Positions 1 to 10,425 of a DNA stretch of 64,000 bases are shown here, piece by piece. Below the pieces are notes generated by a model. The model was not told the origin of the DNA. It was given only the letters and a program-made list of their open reading frames with translations, and did not search any database. Position numbers and translations under genes: made by a program. The stretch's first letter is position 1. Each line of letters begins with the position of its first letter. The stretch comes from Skeletonema tropicum (taxonomy: Eukaryota; Bacillariophyta; Thalassiosirophyceae; Thalassiosirales; Thalassiosiraceae), in NCBI GenBank assembly GCA_037178625.1, contig CM074140.1, positions 1,612,001-1,676,000 of the forward strand, read 5' to 3'.

Positions 1-142
1 ACTTAGATGTCAGCCAGGCAGCATATTTTTTGTGCATCATCATATTATCTCGGTCCACAGGAAGTACAACAGAAGCAGCAGCTCACTTACACACACTTTA
101 TCTATCTTAAAGTCGAAGTAAAAATCACTCCCCACCTCTTCA

Positions 143-724
143 ATGATTGTCCTATCCATCTCCAAATCCAAGGCCCTGGCTTCTCTACCCAGTAAGAAGA
201 TCGCAGCGGCGTGCCTGTCTTCTAACGCAATGCTCCCATCTCAACCGCAAGCGTTTCAATTGCTTCGCGATCAGTTTTGGGCCAATTTCGCTGCGAGGCA
301 ACAAGTGAAACCTGGGACAGATCTTCGTCACTTGAACCTGAAGGAGATCGATACTCCACCATTATTGTCCATTCCAACCACTGATGATGATGCTCGTCCA
401 CCAAGATACGATGTCAAAGAGATCAACGAAACACCTCTTCGTCAACGCCATCTCGCAAGGAAAGATCTATTCAAGAATGCTCATAAGAAGGCGTCTTCCC
501 GGTTTATGAAACGTGGAGATGTAGAGTTGAGCAGAGAGTATTCACTGGATATCAAAGTGGATATTCCTCGCGGCCAATCAAGCGAGTGCGACCTTGCTGA
601 TACATCATATCTAGTTGATATTGCTGCTGCGAAGAGCCATCGAGAGAGGATGCATCGCACCTTCTGGGAAGCTCATAACAGTCGGAAGGTTCAGCGTCTT
701 CGAGAAGATGAGCGACGACTTTAA
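143..724 (+). CDS. hypothetical protein, 193 aa
   Basis: I do not recognise a family. The ATG at 143 opens a 193-residue frame ending at TAA. The first 30 residues (MIVLSISKSKALASLPSKKI...) are mildly hydrophobic and Ser/Ala/Lys-rich, which would fit an organelle leader, but no clear signal peptide is visible. The rest is charged and soluble, with the basic stretch RQRHLARKDLFKNAHKKASSR near residue 100 and a C-terminal Arg-rich helix ending REDERRL. No membrane segment or catalytic motif is seen. It is convergent with the large PDZ/SYLF-like gene (stop to stop about 215 bp). The length of the frame and the absence of a better frame on either strand are the only support that it is real. Confidence 0.55.
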   Translation: MIVLSISKSKALASLPSKKIAAACLSSNAMLPSQPQAFQLLRDQFWANFAARQQVKPGTDLRHLNLKEIDTPPLLSIPTTDDDARPPRYDVKEINETPLRQRHLARKDLFKNAHKKASSRFMKRGDVELSREYSLDIKVDIPRGQSSECDLADTSYLVDIAAAKSHRERMHRTFWEAHNSRKVQRLREDERRL

Positions 725-939
725 CCATGAGAAACTTGAACAATTCGTCTGATTATACCAAAGCTGTAGTAGAAATGTAATTGTAGCTAGTAGAGCTAGC
801 AAGTGATACACACATTGGCACTAGTAGAGCTAGTAAGTAAGCAAAACAATTAAGACCAAATCTAACGGCGTTATCGCCGCCAGTTATTCCTGTTGTCCTT
901 CAAAGCTTCTCCATCTTGACTGGGAAATCTCATATTGAT

Positions 940-3705
940 TTATCTCAGTACTTTTTCTTGTTCAAGTAATAATTTGAAACCCGCTAGTAGCAGCTCAGCG
1001 TCTCTTTTGTTCTTGGCTAGCATCATGATAGGTCCAGCACTCAAATCAGTTTCTATCGAGAAGAACCTTCTCTTATCCTCGTCATCCAAATTGAGAGAAG
1101 ACGGCGGCTGTCTAGAAAGCTTTGTAATACTCTCCAATGCAGCGGAGAAATTTCCTTGAGGCGAGATCCCAACCAAACCTGAAATCCCAACAATCCCTGG
1201 TTTTCGCTTTCCGGCCAACTCTAGGAAAGAGCCTGATAGTGAACCAGTATTCGCAATAGTCAAACGCAGCTCTCTTTCGTCATTATCATTTGAATTGGGC
1301 AATGGAGCCATTTGCACAGGCACTCCGTCCATCAAATAGTATTTGAATCTTCTAGTGAAGATATCAATTTCGTGCCTATCTTCAAGAGAACCATGCTTCA
1401 ATATAGTCATCATTCCTCCATTTCGTGGAGATAAATATTCATTAACCTCTACCCAGTCATTGTTGCAATAGGGCTCAATCTTGTCTGGAACAACAGGATG
1501 GGCATGCATCGAATGAGGTAATTCAAGGCTTTGAAGCGCTCCGTAAAAATCAACAGACTGATCTGGAGGCAATACTTGACCGTCTAAGATGTTTTCATTG
1601 CCTACTCTTTGACCGAACGAAGTTACATAGGCTCCCTGGTTCTGAGATTCACTCGTCTTGATAGCAATCGAAATGTTCTGTATTGGACGAAACCTACCGT
1701 TTTCTGAGCCAATAATTACAGAATCAAGTTCTAGAACGTTTGCCGGTGCGCTCTCAGGAGCTTTGAATTGAACAACTGACCCTGACACCAGGTCCTCCAG
1801 AAGCTCTTTTTTGCAGATAATAATCATGTTGGCAAGCTTGAAAGATCTTGTCTGTCGAGTTTCATTTCCCATCATTCCCATCATTGAAAGAAAGCAGGGA
1901 GGGCTCCAGGAACCAAGGTCTGACCTCACAACAACAAACCCTGTTCCTGTAGCTTTCGTTGAACCATTTTGGGGCTTATTATCTTGACATACAAATGCAA
2001 GAGCAAGTGATTGTTCCACCAACGATCGAAGTGTTCGATAGCTCAAGAAGTTATCTTCTTTACGTTTTTGATCGTTGACAAAGAAGTATTCAGCTGTGTT
2101 GCTAACCATATCGAGAAAGTTGTTAACCAACGTATTTTCTCCTACAGACACATTTGGACATGAGACAAATGGTACAGCCTCCGAATCAAACGATTCACTA
2201 TCACGGAAAGGTACCTTCTTCTCAAACTCATATTCCCTGCACTTGATCGTTAACGCTTGCAAGAACTTTGTCGACCACTCAAACTCATCGTTGATGCGTG
2301 TAGAATCGATAGTAATTGGAGCCGAACTGCGCAAACAACGCCGAAAGACCAAACCAATTGGGCGACAACTCGTTGTCTTTGATAAGAAAATGTCATACAA
2401 CTCACGATACGAAGTTCTCATCCCCACAGACTCGAGGCGCTTGATGATTTTATCCGCCATCAAGCCGTCATCTTTGTCAACATTGCTCAACGCAACTGCA
2501 AAACTGAGTATGTCACCCTTTCTTACACCAATCCTGTAAGCCCTACTTCCCTTCAGAACACTACTCACATGAGCTTGAAAATCATCTGCACACTGCACCA
2601 GCTTCATGCCCATCAATGTTTCTTCCTCCTCATCCATGCACTGTTCAAGCTCATTTGGATAGATGACCATTGGAATTCGTCGATATGGGACTGGACCCAG
2701 CTGTCGTTCCATGTTCCCTCCAGATGACAGACATCCCAACCAGGGGAATCTCTTATCCTCCACGCCATCATATCCAGGCATGAGTGCAGGTTCCCTTGAT
2801 TCTATAAGCAACTGCTTGTAATGACCAACCTCCACGGCATCTTCATCATCGCGGCTTTCTTCTTCCTCTTTGCCACCAAAAAGGATGGGTGACAATGGCA
2901 AAATATCCCCCCATGTATTCTTGACATACGATGCCTCCGTCAATGCCGAGACCATTGTTTTCTCCGTCTGGTAAGTGGCAGCTGTTTTTTCTTCTTCGTC
3001 TATGACTTCGGAATCGTCATCACGACGGGCTCTCTGTCGCCGCTTCTTCTTCTTCTTCTTTTGTGATCGCTTCTTTTGATGGTACACGTGAAGTTCCTTA
3101 TCTGTCAATGAGTGGTCATCTTTGGTCAAGTGACACTTCTTACCTGAACCTGGATCGATTACTAGCACCTTCTTTGAATGTACTCGTGGAATTTCGCCAT
3201 TCTCATTGGGTTGTTGTTGTTCGACGGCAGGCTCGGTTGTTGTTGGCGTAGGTGCTGGAAGCTGGGGTGGTAGCGCTAGCCTCGTTCCATCTGACGGCAG
3301 CTCCACTGCACAATTGTTAATCACATCATTGGCACGAGCTGCTGTTTCTGTGGCTACTTCTCCAGCCAGTTGCAGATAGCATTTATTATTAAAGGTGTCG
3401 ATTTCATCATTTGTATTAGGGGGACTTTTCGTCGCCACGACTGCTCCCTTGGAAGAGTGTTCCTTGGTAGAATCACCATAGCAATGAGGAACGACAATCA
3501 CCTCTGCATCTTCGGGAATGCTAAAATCAAACACATTGCCGCCAAGTTTGTGAGCGGGAGGCTGCATTCTTCGTGGATTCTTCTTCATTTGTCGGGGGCT
3601 TCGGATGGAAGCACCACCGCCGGGACTTCGTACGGATGGAGAGTCTCGTGGCGATGCTGGCAATTTGATCATTGTCGATCGGCTGCTGACTGTGCCGCTG
3701 GACAT
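940..3705 (-). CDS. PDZ + SYLF-like domain protein, 921 aa
   Basis: Single-exon protein with three parts. Residues 1-300 are low-complexity, with phospho-type Ser/Pro/Arg repeats at the start and a Lys/Arg run near residue 215 that could be a nuclear or lipid-binding patch. Around residues 365-455 a PDZ-like unit is suggested by GSRAYRIGVRKGDILSFAVA, resembling the G-x-A-x-x-x-G-[LV]-x-x-G-D core. Around residues 590-760 the segment ALAFVCQ...TGTGFVVVRSDLGSWSPPCF, with later NMIIICKKELL and SFGQ elements, resembles the SYLF (Ysc84/DUF500) lipid- and actin-associated fold (G-x-G-[LV]-[VL]-V-x-R..G-x-WS-x-P). This suggests a membrane-associated scaffold, but that is inference. The gene is divergent from the SulP gene across 616 bp. 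Domain calls are by eye; the frame itself is certain. Confidence 0.7.
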   Translation of the reverse strand: MSSGTVSSRSTMIKLPASPRDSPSVRSPGGGASIRSPRQMKKNPRRMQPPAHKLGGNVFDFSIPEDAEVIVVPHCYGDSTKEHSSKGAVVATKSPPNTNDEIDTFNNKCYLQLAGEVATETAARANDVINNCAVELPSDGTRLALPPQLPAPTPTTTEPAVEQQQPNENGEIPRVHSKKVLVIDPGSGKKCHLTKDDHSLTDKELHVYHQKKRSQKKKKKKRRQRARRDDDSEVIDEEEKTAATYQTEKTMVSALTEASYVKNTWGDILPLSPILFGGKEEEESRDDEDAVEVGHYKQLLIESREPALMPGYDGVEDKRFPWLGCLSSGGNMERQLGPVPYRRIPMVIYPNELEQCMDEEEETLMGMKLVQCADDFQAHVSSVLKGSRAYRIGVRKGDILSFAVALSNVDKDDGLMADKIIKRLESVGMRTSYRELYDIFLSKTTSCRPIGLVFRRCLRSSAPITIDSTRINDEFEWSTKFLQALTIKCREYEFEKKVPFRDSESFDSEAVPFVSCPNVSVGENTLVNNFLDMVSNTAEYFFVNDQKRKEDNFLSYRTLRSLVEQSLALAFVCQDNKPQNGSTKATGTGFVVVRSDLGSWSPPCFLSMMGMMGNETRQTRSFKLANMIIICKKELLEDLVSGSVVQFKAPESAPANVLELDSVIIGSENGRFRPIQNISIAIKTSESQNQGAYVTSFGQRVGNENILDGQVLPPDQSVDFYGALQSLELPHSMHAHPVVPDKIEPYCNNDWVEVNEYLSPRNGGMMTILKHGSLEDRHEIDIFTRRFKYYLMDGVPVQMAPLPNSNDNDERELRLTIANTGSLSGSFLELAGKRKPGIVGISGLVGISPQGNFSAALESITKLSRQPPSSLNLDDEDKRRFFSIETDLSAGPIMMLAKNKRDAELLLAGFKLLLEQEKVLR

Positions 3706-4321
3706 TGTGCCAGATGACGTTAGTTACTGCTGCAGACTATTACAATTGCGTAGGCGAGTGAAGCACTGCTGCGGGCAAAGAAAGGCTGCAGTCAATTGAG
3801 ATGTCTAAACACTACCAGAAGGACTTATCACTCTTATCAACGCACCATGCCAACACCAGAGCTAGCGTTGGGTGCAGTTAGATGATGATGATGATAGATG
3901 ATGATGTTGATGTATAAGTTGTCGGCATCAAGTCTAAATAAGGAAGAATCTTTCTCGCTTTATCGCTCAATTCAAAGTCTTTCTCAGTTTGGAGAGGTAT
4001 CTTTATGAAGTACCGTAGGCTCTCTAAGACACGTGTCTGAGAAGCGCTGTCGTCATTCCATCCACTGCCCTCACGCACGGCCAACCGTCATGCGTTCGAT
4101 TGATTGACAGCATTTTTTCTTCTACCAAGCATGCATGCAGCAGTGTTGCAGAACATCACAGCATTGGAAGTGAATAGTTGGGCGAATTGATCTCGGCTTC
4201 TTCTAATTTGCACCTGCAGTGGTTGGTTAATTTATTCATTATCACCTTTTCATATAGACTGCACAAACTTGATCAGCACAATTTACATTATTTGCCAAGT
4301 GCACATCACAAAACATAAAAA
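3706..4321. promoter_or_regulatory. divergent intergenic region
   Basis: 616 bp between the start codons of the minus-strand PDZ/SYLF-like gene and the plus-strand SulP gene, so both promoters should lie here. It contains a GATGAT microsatellite near 3881-3912. I see no convincing TATA box or other gene. Confidence 0.5.
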
Positions 4322-6759
4322 ATGAGCTGTTGCGGCAAACCAAAGAAGGAAACACCCGACCCATCAACTGGTCCCTCCTTCGAAGATCCATCCATTCTCG
4401 AAGACTACAAAAACTTTGAACGTGATCCATTCTTCGCCTTCATCCCCCAACTAGGCCAATGGGGTTGTGGAATTTTATCCAACGAACTTACACTTGTCGC
4501 CAATGGCGTCGCTTCCGCCCCATCCTTCACCAAGAAATTTCTCGAGGGAACGTATACATTCTACAAGGCCAATCCGAATATTCTATTCCGTGAAATTTTG
4601 AGTGGGTTTACTGTGGCGATTATGCAGGTGCCAGAATCAATTGCCTTTTCGTTTGTGGCGGGTGTTCCCCCGTTGAGTGGGTTGCAGGCGACGTGGTGGA
4701 TGGCCTTTATTACGGGTATTTTTGGGGGTAAGCCTGGAATGATTTCGGGCGCGGCTGGTGCCTTGGCTGTGGTGGTGACGAGTTTGACGGCGAGTGATGG
4801 AGATTTGAGTTATTTGAGTGTGGAGGAGCGTTTGAATGTGTTGTATATGACCATGTTTGTGTGTGGAATTTTTCAAATTGGGTTTGCCATGTTTCGGCTT
4901 GCCAAGCTTGTGAGACTTATTCCTGAGACTGGTATGATTGGTTTTATGAATGGTGAGTGTTGATTATATTACTTTTGTGTGTTGGGGATGGAACTGCTTT
5001 TACTTTGTTTCTTCGTGTGGGCATGCATTGAAAACCAAGTAACTAAACTTTTGTCACCTGATGACTTCACCCAAAAAAGGACTTGCCATCATCATCTTCA
5101 TGGCACAGCTTCCAGCATTTCAATATTGTACAGACGAACCTCTCTTCGTAGACTGTACTGTCGAGCAACGTCAATGGTTAACATTTGCTGGGCAGCCTTT
5201 GGAATTATCACTTTTACTAGTACATATTGTAATTTGTATGGCAATTATGAAATTCTGGCCAAAGACCCCCAAGATTGGAAAGTGGATTCCAGCAAGTTTA
5301 GTGGCGTTATTGGTTGGAACATTGATTGAATGGACTTTGTTTAGGATGGCCATTGGACAGGGTACACGTGTGGTGAGGATGCTCTTTGTCGATACATACT
5401 TTCTGACTCATTTATATTTGACATTGTGTCTAATTCACTCTAACCCACCTCCCTCTCATTTTAATTGCATCCTTGATTCGTCTTACCATTAGGTCGAAGA
5501 AACAGCACCAATCGCAGGAGATCCACCAAAGTTTGACTGGCCAAGCATTCCAACAGACGATCCTCGAACAATTCCAACCATGTTGTCTTATGCTATCCAA
5601 CTCGCAGCAATTGGTGCAGTGGAGTCAGTTTTAACTCTTCAGGCATGTAATGAAATTACCGACACTGTGCCAAAGATTAGTGATTCGAATCAGGAGTGCT
5701 TTGCACAGGGACTTGCCAACTTGGTTTGTGGTTTGTTTAGAGGTAAGTTGGTTGATTGCGCAAGCTTCGTCGCTGTTTTATAGTTCAGTCTTGCACTCAG
5801 GCATACACTCACATATACCACCAAATATATTGCTTTACTACCTAGCCATGGGTGGAGATGCAATGATTGGACAATCTACAATCAATATTATGAATGGAGC
5901 ACGTCACCGCGTCAGTTCCACAATGTCCGGAGTCTTCATGTTGTTGTTCACGCTCATCTTGAGTCCATTCATCAATCTACTCCCAATCGCTACATTGACG
6001 GGAGTTCTCTTTATCGTTGTCCTCTCAACATTCCAATGGAAGACATTTATTATTCTGAGATATGGTCGTTTGTCGGACAGTGCTGCCATTGTTCTTGTGA
6101 CGGTCGTGGCTGTTTTCACCAACCTTGCGATTGCAATCGCGGCTGGTATCATTCTCTCGGCACTTGTGCATGCATGGGATAGTGGTGCACACGTGGAATG
6201 TGATGTTATTGTGAAAGATATGATTGTGAATGGAAAACGTGTGAATGATGTCAAATATGTGCATGTTCGTGGTTCCATTTTCTTCTCGTCAACACGCAAA
6301 TTTGTCAATATGTTTACCATTGCTGCCGATCCCACAACGGTCATTTTGGATTTCAAGGATGCTCTCATTATTGATCATTCCGCAGTGGCCGCTATTCAAG
6401 GCTTGTCGCATCGATACGCCTTGGCAGGAAAACGTATTATCATCTTGAACATCCAACAAAAGTGTATTGGGCGAATGCAACGTACTCATGGAGATAAGGA
6501 TAAGCTTCACACTCAAATGTCCCACCATGTGACGGACCTTGAAAATCAAGAGAGAGAGGAAGAACAAGAACGTGAGGAAGAACAAGAACGTCAGGAGATT
6601 ATTGCCAGTGCTAGTAGCGCTGCTGCAAGTGAACCTAAGGATTTACAACATTTGAAAATGTTCGAGACAGACGTTGATGGTATGGATATTGAATTGAGAA
6701 AGCTGGCTGCAACAAACAGTGCTGACGTCCAAGACGTCGATTCGCAACACAGGGCTTGA
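4322..6759 (+). CDS. SulP-family anion transporter with STAS domain, four exons
   Basis: SLC26/SulP transporter of sulfate, bicarbonate or a related anion, acting in a membrane. Exons: 4322-4952, 5080-5372, 5493-5742, 5846-6759. All introns are GT..AG and joining them gives an uninterrupted 695-aa frame. The core has about 10-12 hydrophobic segments. FREILSGFTVAIMQVPESIAF begins the transport domain, IPETGMIGFMNGLAI spans the first splice, and MGGDAMIGQSTINIMNG (exon 4) is the typical TM9-10 region. A C-terminal STAS domain follows (residues about 500-605), with VILDFKDALIIDHSAVAAI carrying the D-x-S/A signature. The tail is Glu/Arg/Gln-rich. The motif set resembles the bacterial/algal SulP branch rather than plant SULTR, so bicarbonate is a real alternative substrate. 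Confidence 0.92.
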
Positions 6760-7081
6760 GAAGATTTCAATCAGCTGTTTTGATGTCAATGAGAAACAAA
6801 CATTATTACAATTGGTTAGGGGGTGTACCTAAAGATAATATATATGTGTAAGGGCTAAGAGATACAGTTATTCTTTGTTACTTTTTTTGGCCTTCAACAG
6901 AATAGGCCACACGAGACTCGAGTAGTCTCTAATAATTACATCGGCTTGTTGCACCTTTCGCTTGAGGCAAGGAATAAAACGCAATGTGATACATCATGTC
7001 AAACACAAAAGACAGCTATTCAATAATAAGACGTAATGTACAGTATTGTAGTAAGTTGAAACAAAGCCTCTCTCTCTCTCT
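6760..7081. other. convergent 3' intergenic region with CT microsatellite
   Basis: 322 bp between the stops of the SulP and dCTP pyrophosphatase genes. It holds the 3' UTRs and a (CT)n tract at about 7066-7083 that runs into the pyrophosphatase stop codon. No gene is seen. Confidence 0.5.
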
Positions 7082-8077
7082 CTATTCCTCTTCACAATCT
7101 TCAATCAACCTCCTCGCTTCCTCCCCCAAAGCAACATGACAAACATCCGCCAACCTCATCAAATAAATAGTTACATCCGCAAGCTCCTGTCCAATCTTAT
7201 CCAATTCCTTCTCCGTCATGTTTTCTCCCAAAAGCCCCTCATCCTTCTTCCACTGAAATAATTCTGCCAATTCACCCACCTCACCCATCATTGCCAATGC
7301 GATATTTCGGGGACAGTGATGCCGATGCCACAATCGTTCATCGGCAAAGTTTCGTATCAAAATTGTTATGCCCTCCACAGTCGTTGTATCCTCCATAGTA
7401 CTATCATTGGAGTTACTACTCTTTGTTGGTGTATGAATGGTACATTGTCCCTCGGTGGTAGTGATACCGGTCTGGTCACTGTAATCGGTATACTTGCCAG
7501 CCTTGCCCTTACACAACTCGACAGGATATTTTTGTCCATTTAGTTGAATCTTTTTTAATATGCAAATGTTTAGATCGAGGTTAACTGTGGAGGATATTTG
7601 AAATAGATGAAGGAATAGTTGGGCAAGTTGGTGGGAGAGGTGGGATTTTTGAGGGGAGGGGTTGGTCCAGAATGGATCATCGTTGGGGGATGGTTTGGAT
7701 TCATCATCATTGTCAGTGTTGTTGGTAGTGTCGTGAGGGACTGATAGGAATGTGGTGCAGATCTGACCTGTGAGTGCACCCAGTTGAAATATTTGATCAC
7801 GTGTCATGGCAAGGGAATTGGTATTGTTTGGTTCATCACCATCATCATTATTAGATGTAGGAATGTTTGTGGTGTCATTGGAAATATTGTCTCGGAGGTA
7901 GGCAAAGTCAACGCGATCATCAATCATTGCTGCGGAATTTATTGTTAGGATTGATTTAGGAGAGTAGTTCGAGGATGACGACGATGTTATGGGTGGTGTG
8001 AAGGCGGTGGCAGTCATTGTTGTTGGCGTGAGGAAGAGCAGTAGTAGGAGATTTGTTATGGTGCATCTCATGCTCAT
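7082..8077 (-). CDS. DCTPP1: MazG-type dCTP pyrophosphatase, plastid-like leader
   Basis: All-alpha NTP pyrophosphatase of the DCTPP1 (XTP3TPA) type, cleaving dCTP and modified dCTP to the monophosphate and so cleaning the nucleotide pool. The C-terminal half has RNFADERLWHRHHCPRNIAL, then MGEVGELAELFQW (E-x-x-E metal ligands), then GQELADVTIYLMRLADVC (E-x-x-D). These are the complete catalytic set. The first ATG is at 8077 (331 aa). The N-terminus (TNLLLLLFLTPTTMTATAFTPP) is a hydrophobic signal-like segment followed by A-F-T-P, resembling the diatom plastid bipartite presequence with Phe at the cleavage site. The protein is roughly twice the length of animal DCTPP1. The extra length is the leader plus Asn/Asp/Thr-rich low complexity inserted before and within the domain. 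Plastid location is inferred. Confidence 0.88.
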   Translation of the reverse strand: MSMRCTITNLLLLLFLTPTTMTATAFTPPITSSSSSNYSPKSILTINSAAMIDDRVDFAYLRDNISNDTTNIPTSNNDDGDEPNNTNSLAMTRDQIFQLGALTGQICTTFLSVPHDTTNNTDNDDESKPSPNDDPFWTNPSPQKSHLSHQLAQLFLHLFQISSTVNLDLNICILKKIQLNGQKYPVELCKGKAGKYTDYSDQTGITTTEGQCTIHTPTKSSNSNDSTMEDTTTVEGITILIRNFADERLWHRHHCPRNIALAMMGEVGELAELFQWKKDEGLLGENMTEKELDKIGQELADVTIYLMRLADVCHVALGEEARRLIEDCEEE

Positions 8078-8295
8078 GATGCATGTCAAAAATTTGAAAA
8101 TGTGAAGAGCGAGAAGTTAGTGTGCCTAATAGGGACTTCGATAAGAGGGACCTCCTCCTAAGTACCCCTTCTTTGGCTTTGCGCTTGTTGCTTGCTGTAG
8201 CAGCTTGTTGCTTGCACTTGGCAAATGGCATGAAGAACATAGCAATCTTCATGCATTAGATAGGAACAAACACCTGTATGTCTCTATCGTAGGCA

Positions 8296-9363
8296 ATGGT
8301 ATCCCCGCTCTACATGACAAGGTCTCTAAGAGGAGCAGCGATCTCTATCGTCGCTACAGCGTTGGCTGCCACCAGACAACCTACAGCCGCAGGCTTTTTG
8401 ACAAATAATAGTTTCGCTCGTTCATCATCATCGCGGTTATCACATCATCATGCTTACAGACCAATAAGAGCTGACTCTAACTTGTCATTAAAAATGACTA
8501 ATAACGACGAATCATCCAACAATCTATTTCTCTTCGATTTCGACGGTGTCGTATGCGATAGCTGTGACGAATGTACAGTATCAGCATGGCGGACATGCCA
8601 AATCCTCAACGCCATACCCAACATCACTGACGACGACGACAACGACTTTGACACAACACAAGACACTCCACCACAATGGCTCTTTGAAAAAATGAGAGAA
8701 ATCCGTCCAGCGATTGAGGTGGGTTGGCAGATTCCTGTGCTGTTGTCGGTGTTTTTAGATCAGCAGGCGGAGAAGGCCAAGTCCAAGTCATCTCCTTCCA
8801 ATATTCCTGCCTTGACCGTACCAGAAGTTTTGGAGAGGTATGAGGAGTTGGTAGAGGAATGGTTGAGTCGATACAATTTGACAGAGAAGGATATGATTGA
8901 TACATTTGGCCAAGTTCGCGATGATTGGATAGCACAAGATATGGAAAGTTGGTTGGAGATCAATACATTCTACAAAGGAATATCCCAAGCTATCAATGAA
9001 TGTGATGGGGAAACAGTACTTGTCACAACGAAGCAGCAACGCTTTGCTACCGCATTGGTACGGCACGCGGGAGTTACTGATGCATCTATGCCAGATGACA
9101 GTATTTACGGGTTGGGCATGTACAAGAGCAAGGCAGACGTGATTGTAGATAGAATGGAACAGGGTGGGTACAAATCTGCTCATTTCTTTGAGGATCGTTA
9201 TCCTACTATTGCCAAGGCTCTGAATGATGATAGATTGGAAAATGTCGTGTTTTATCTTTGCTCTTGGGGGTATGTTACGGAGAAAGAGTTGCAGCTGGCT
9301 CGTGAAGAGCCAAGAGTACAAGTCCTCAAGCTCGATGATTTTGCTAGCGTTGTCACACGGTGA
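8296..9363 (+). CDS. HAD-superfamily hydrolase
   Basis: Haloacid-dehalogenase-type phosphohydrolase, 355 aa. Motif I is LFLFDFDGVVCDS near residue 78 (D-x-D-G-V-[VI]-x-D-S). Motif II is ETVLVTTKQQ (hydrophobic run ending in Thr) near 238. A conserved Lys is likely in YKSKADVI near 275, and motif IV is HFFEDRYPTI near 295 (E/D-D). A large helical cap lies between motifs I and II, as in phosphoglycolate phosphatase-type enzymes. Residues 1-55 are Ser/Ala/Arg-rich with a short hydrophobic part (AAISIVATALAA, then AAGFLT), suggesting organelle import, perhaps the plastid. The substrate cannot be told. It is divergent from the dCTP pyrophosphatase gene with 218 bp between the starts. Confidence 0.87.
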   Translation: MVSPLYMTRSLRGAAISIVATALAATRQPTAAGFLTNNSFARSSSSRLSHHHAYRPIRADSNLSLKMTNNDESSNNLFLFDFDGVVCDSCDECTVSAWRTCQILNAIPNITDDDDNDFDTTQDTPPQWLFEKMREIRPAIEVGWQIPVLLSVFLDQQAEKAKSKSSPSNIPALTVPEVLERYEELVEEWLSRYNLTEKDMIDTFGQVRDDWIAQDMESWLEINTFYKGISQAINECDGETVLVTTKQQRFATALVRHAGVTDASMPDDSIYGLGMYKSKADVIVDRMEQGGYKSAHFFEDRYPTIAKALNDDRLENVVFYLCSWGYVTEKELQLAREEPRVQVLKLDDFASVVTR

Positions 9364-9727
9364 TAACATTTTTATTCACACACAGTGCTGATGATAAGTA
9401 AGGAAATAATGCGATATATACAATGTTTGTTGCTAGAAGGAAGAAAGCAATGTAATTGCAAACAACTACTGTCCCAATCCCAACCACAGAGATGATTCGT
9501 AAACTTCTTGCTATCTCCCACCAGCCATCTCGTAATCACGCTTCACGTTTCATGTGATGATTTCGGATTTCAGACGTGATTTTTTTCATTCGTGATTTTT
9601 CATCACAAAAAGTCAACAAAAACGATCCTTTGCATCATAAAAGTATGCAGTAGGGAAGGAGGAAGGAACATAAGAGCATTAAATTATTCACTCCTTTGAT
9701 AGGGAGTGCAGCAACGTAAATCAAATC
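9364..9727. other. intergenic region upstream of FAM32A
   Basis: 364 bp between the HAD hydrolase stop and the FAM32A start. It has short repeats of CGTGATTTTT / CATCAC between about 9538 and 9606 and a purine-rich stretch before the start. No gene is seen. Confidence 0.4.
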
Positions 9728-10102
9728 ATGGCCAAATCCGGCAGCGCCTTCACGGGAGGAAAACTCAGCCTCAAAGGGGATAAAAAGAAAAAATCAAAAA
9801 AGAAGAGTTCCAAATCAAAGCACAGCCTGGGCGATGAGGATTCACCACATGCTAAAAAGGCATCATCCAATAGTAATGAAATCGACGAAAAGCAGCAAAA
9901 GCGAAGTAGTAGTGATGACGAGGAGGAGCTCACTGCAGCTCAGAAGCGGTCGAAATCCTTCAAACAAAAACATGAACGGAAAGAGATGGAAAAGATTGTC
10001 AAACTTAGCCATCGTGAGAGAGTAGAGGCTTTCAACACAAAATTGGGGGAACTTACCGAGTTGAATGATATTCCGAGAGTGAGTGCTGCTGGTAACGGTT
10101 AA
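9728..10102 (+). CDS. FAM32A: FAM32A-like splicing factor
   Basis: Small basic nuclear protein, 124 aa, close to the usual length (about 112 aa in animals). The N-terminus has the family start GGKLSLKGDKKKKSKKK, then a Lys/Ser/Asp-rich linker. The C-terminal half has LTAAQKRSKSFKQKHERKEM, then KLSHRERVEAFNTKLGELTE and DIPRVS. This matches the C-terminal motif of FAM32A, which in the human catalytic spliceosome reaches into the active site and supports exon ligation. The last residues (AAGNG) differ from the animal tail. One exon, ATG at 9728, flanked by short intergenic regions. Confidence 0.88.
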   Translation: MAKSGSAFTGGKLSLKGDKKKKSKKKSSKSKHSLGDEDSPHAKKASSNSNEIDEKQQKRSSSDDEEELTAAQKRSKSFKQKHERKEMEKIVKLSHRERVEAFNTKLGELTELNDIPRVSAAGNG

Positions 10103-10425
10103 GTTCTAATTCACGGGGAAGAGTGTTTCATCCAAAAAATGAGGAGGGGAAATTCATAATACAGAAGCGGGGGAAACCCTGCTACAACCTACAACGTCTG
10201 TCACGATGCTGTGGTCGATGATGTTTGATATGAAGAGGATGCAATATCTAATGTTACATCATCATGGAGGTCAATCGGATAGAAATGCATAGATATGGTG
10301 TTGGGGACGAGACAAATCATTCATCACAATAATAATTATTACATAGGAAACTTTCAAGTAGGTATCCACTGCCCACTCTCAGCCCTCACTACTTCAACAA
10401 GGTGAAAGATAAAAACTATTCCTCT
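10103..10425. other. convergent 3' intergenic region
   Basis: 323 bp between the stops of FAM32A and the histidine phosphatase gene. AT-rich, no gene or repeat recognised. Confidence 0.4.

Noticed and set aside
8788..9369. 193-codon minus-strand open frame
   Set aside because: It lies fully antisense to the HAD hydrolase, whose motifs are clear, and shows no protein-like pattern.
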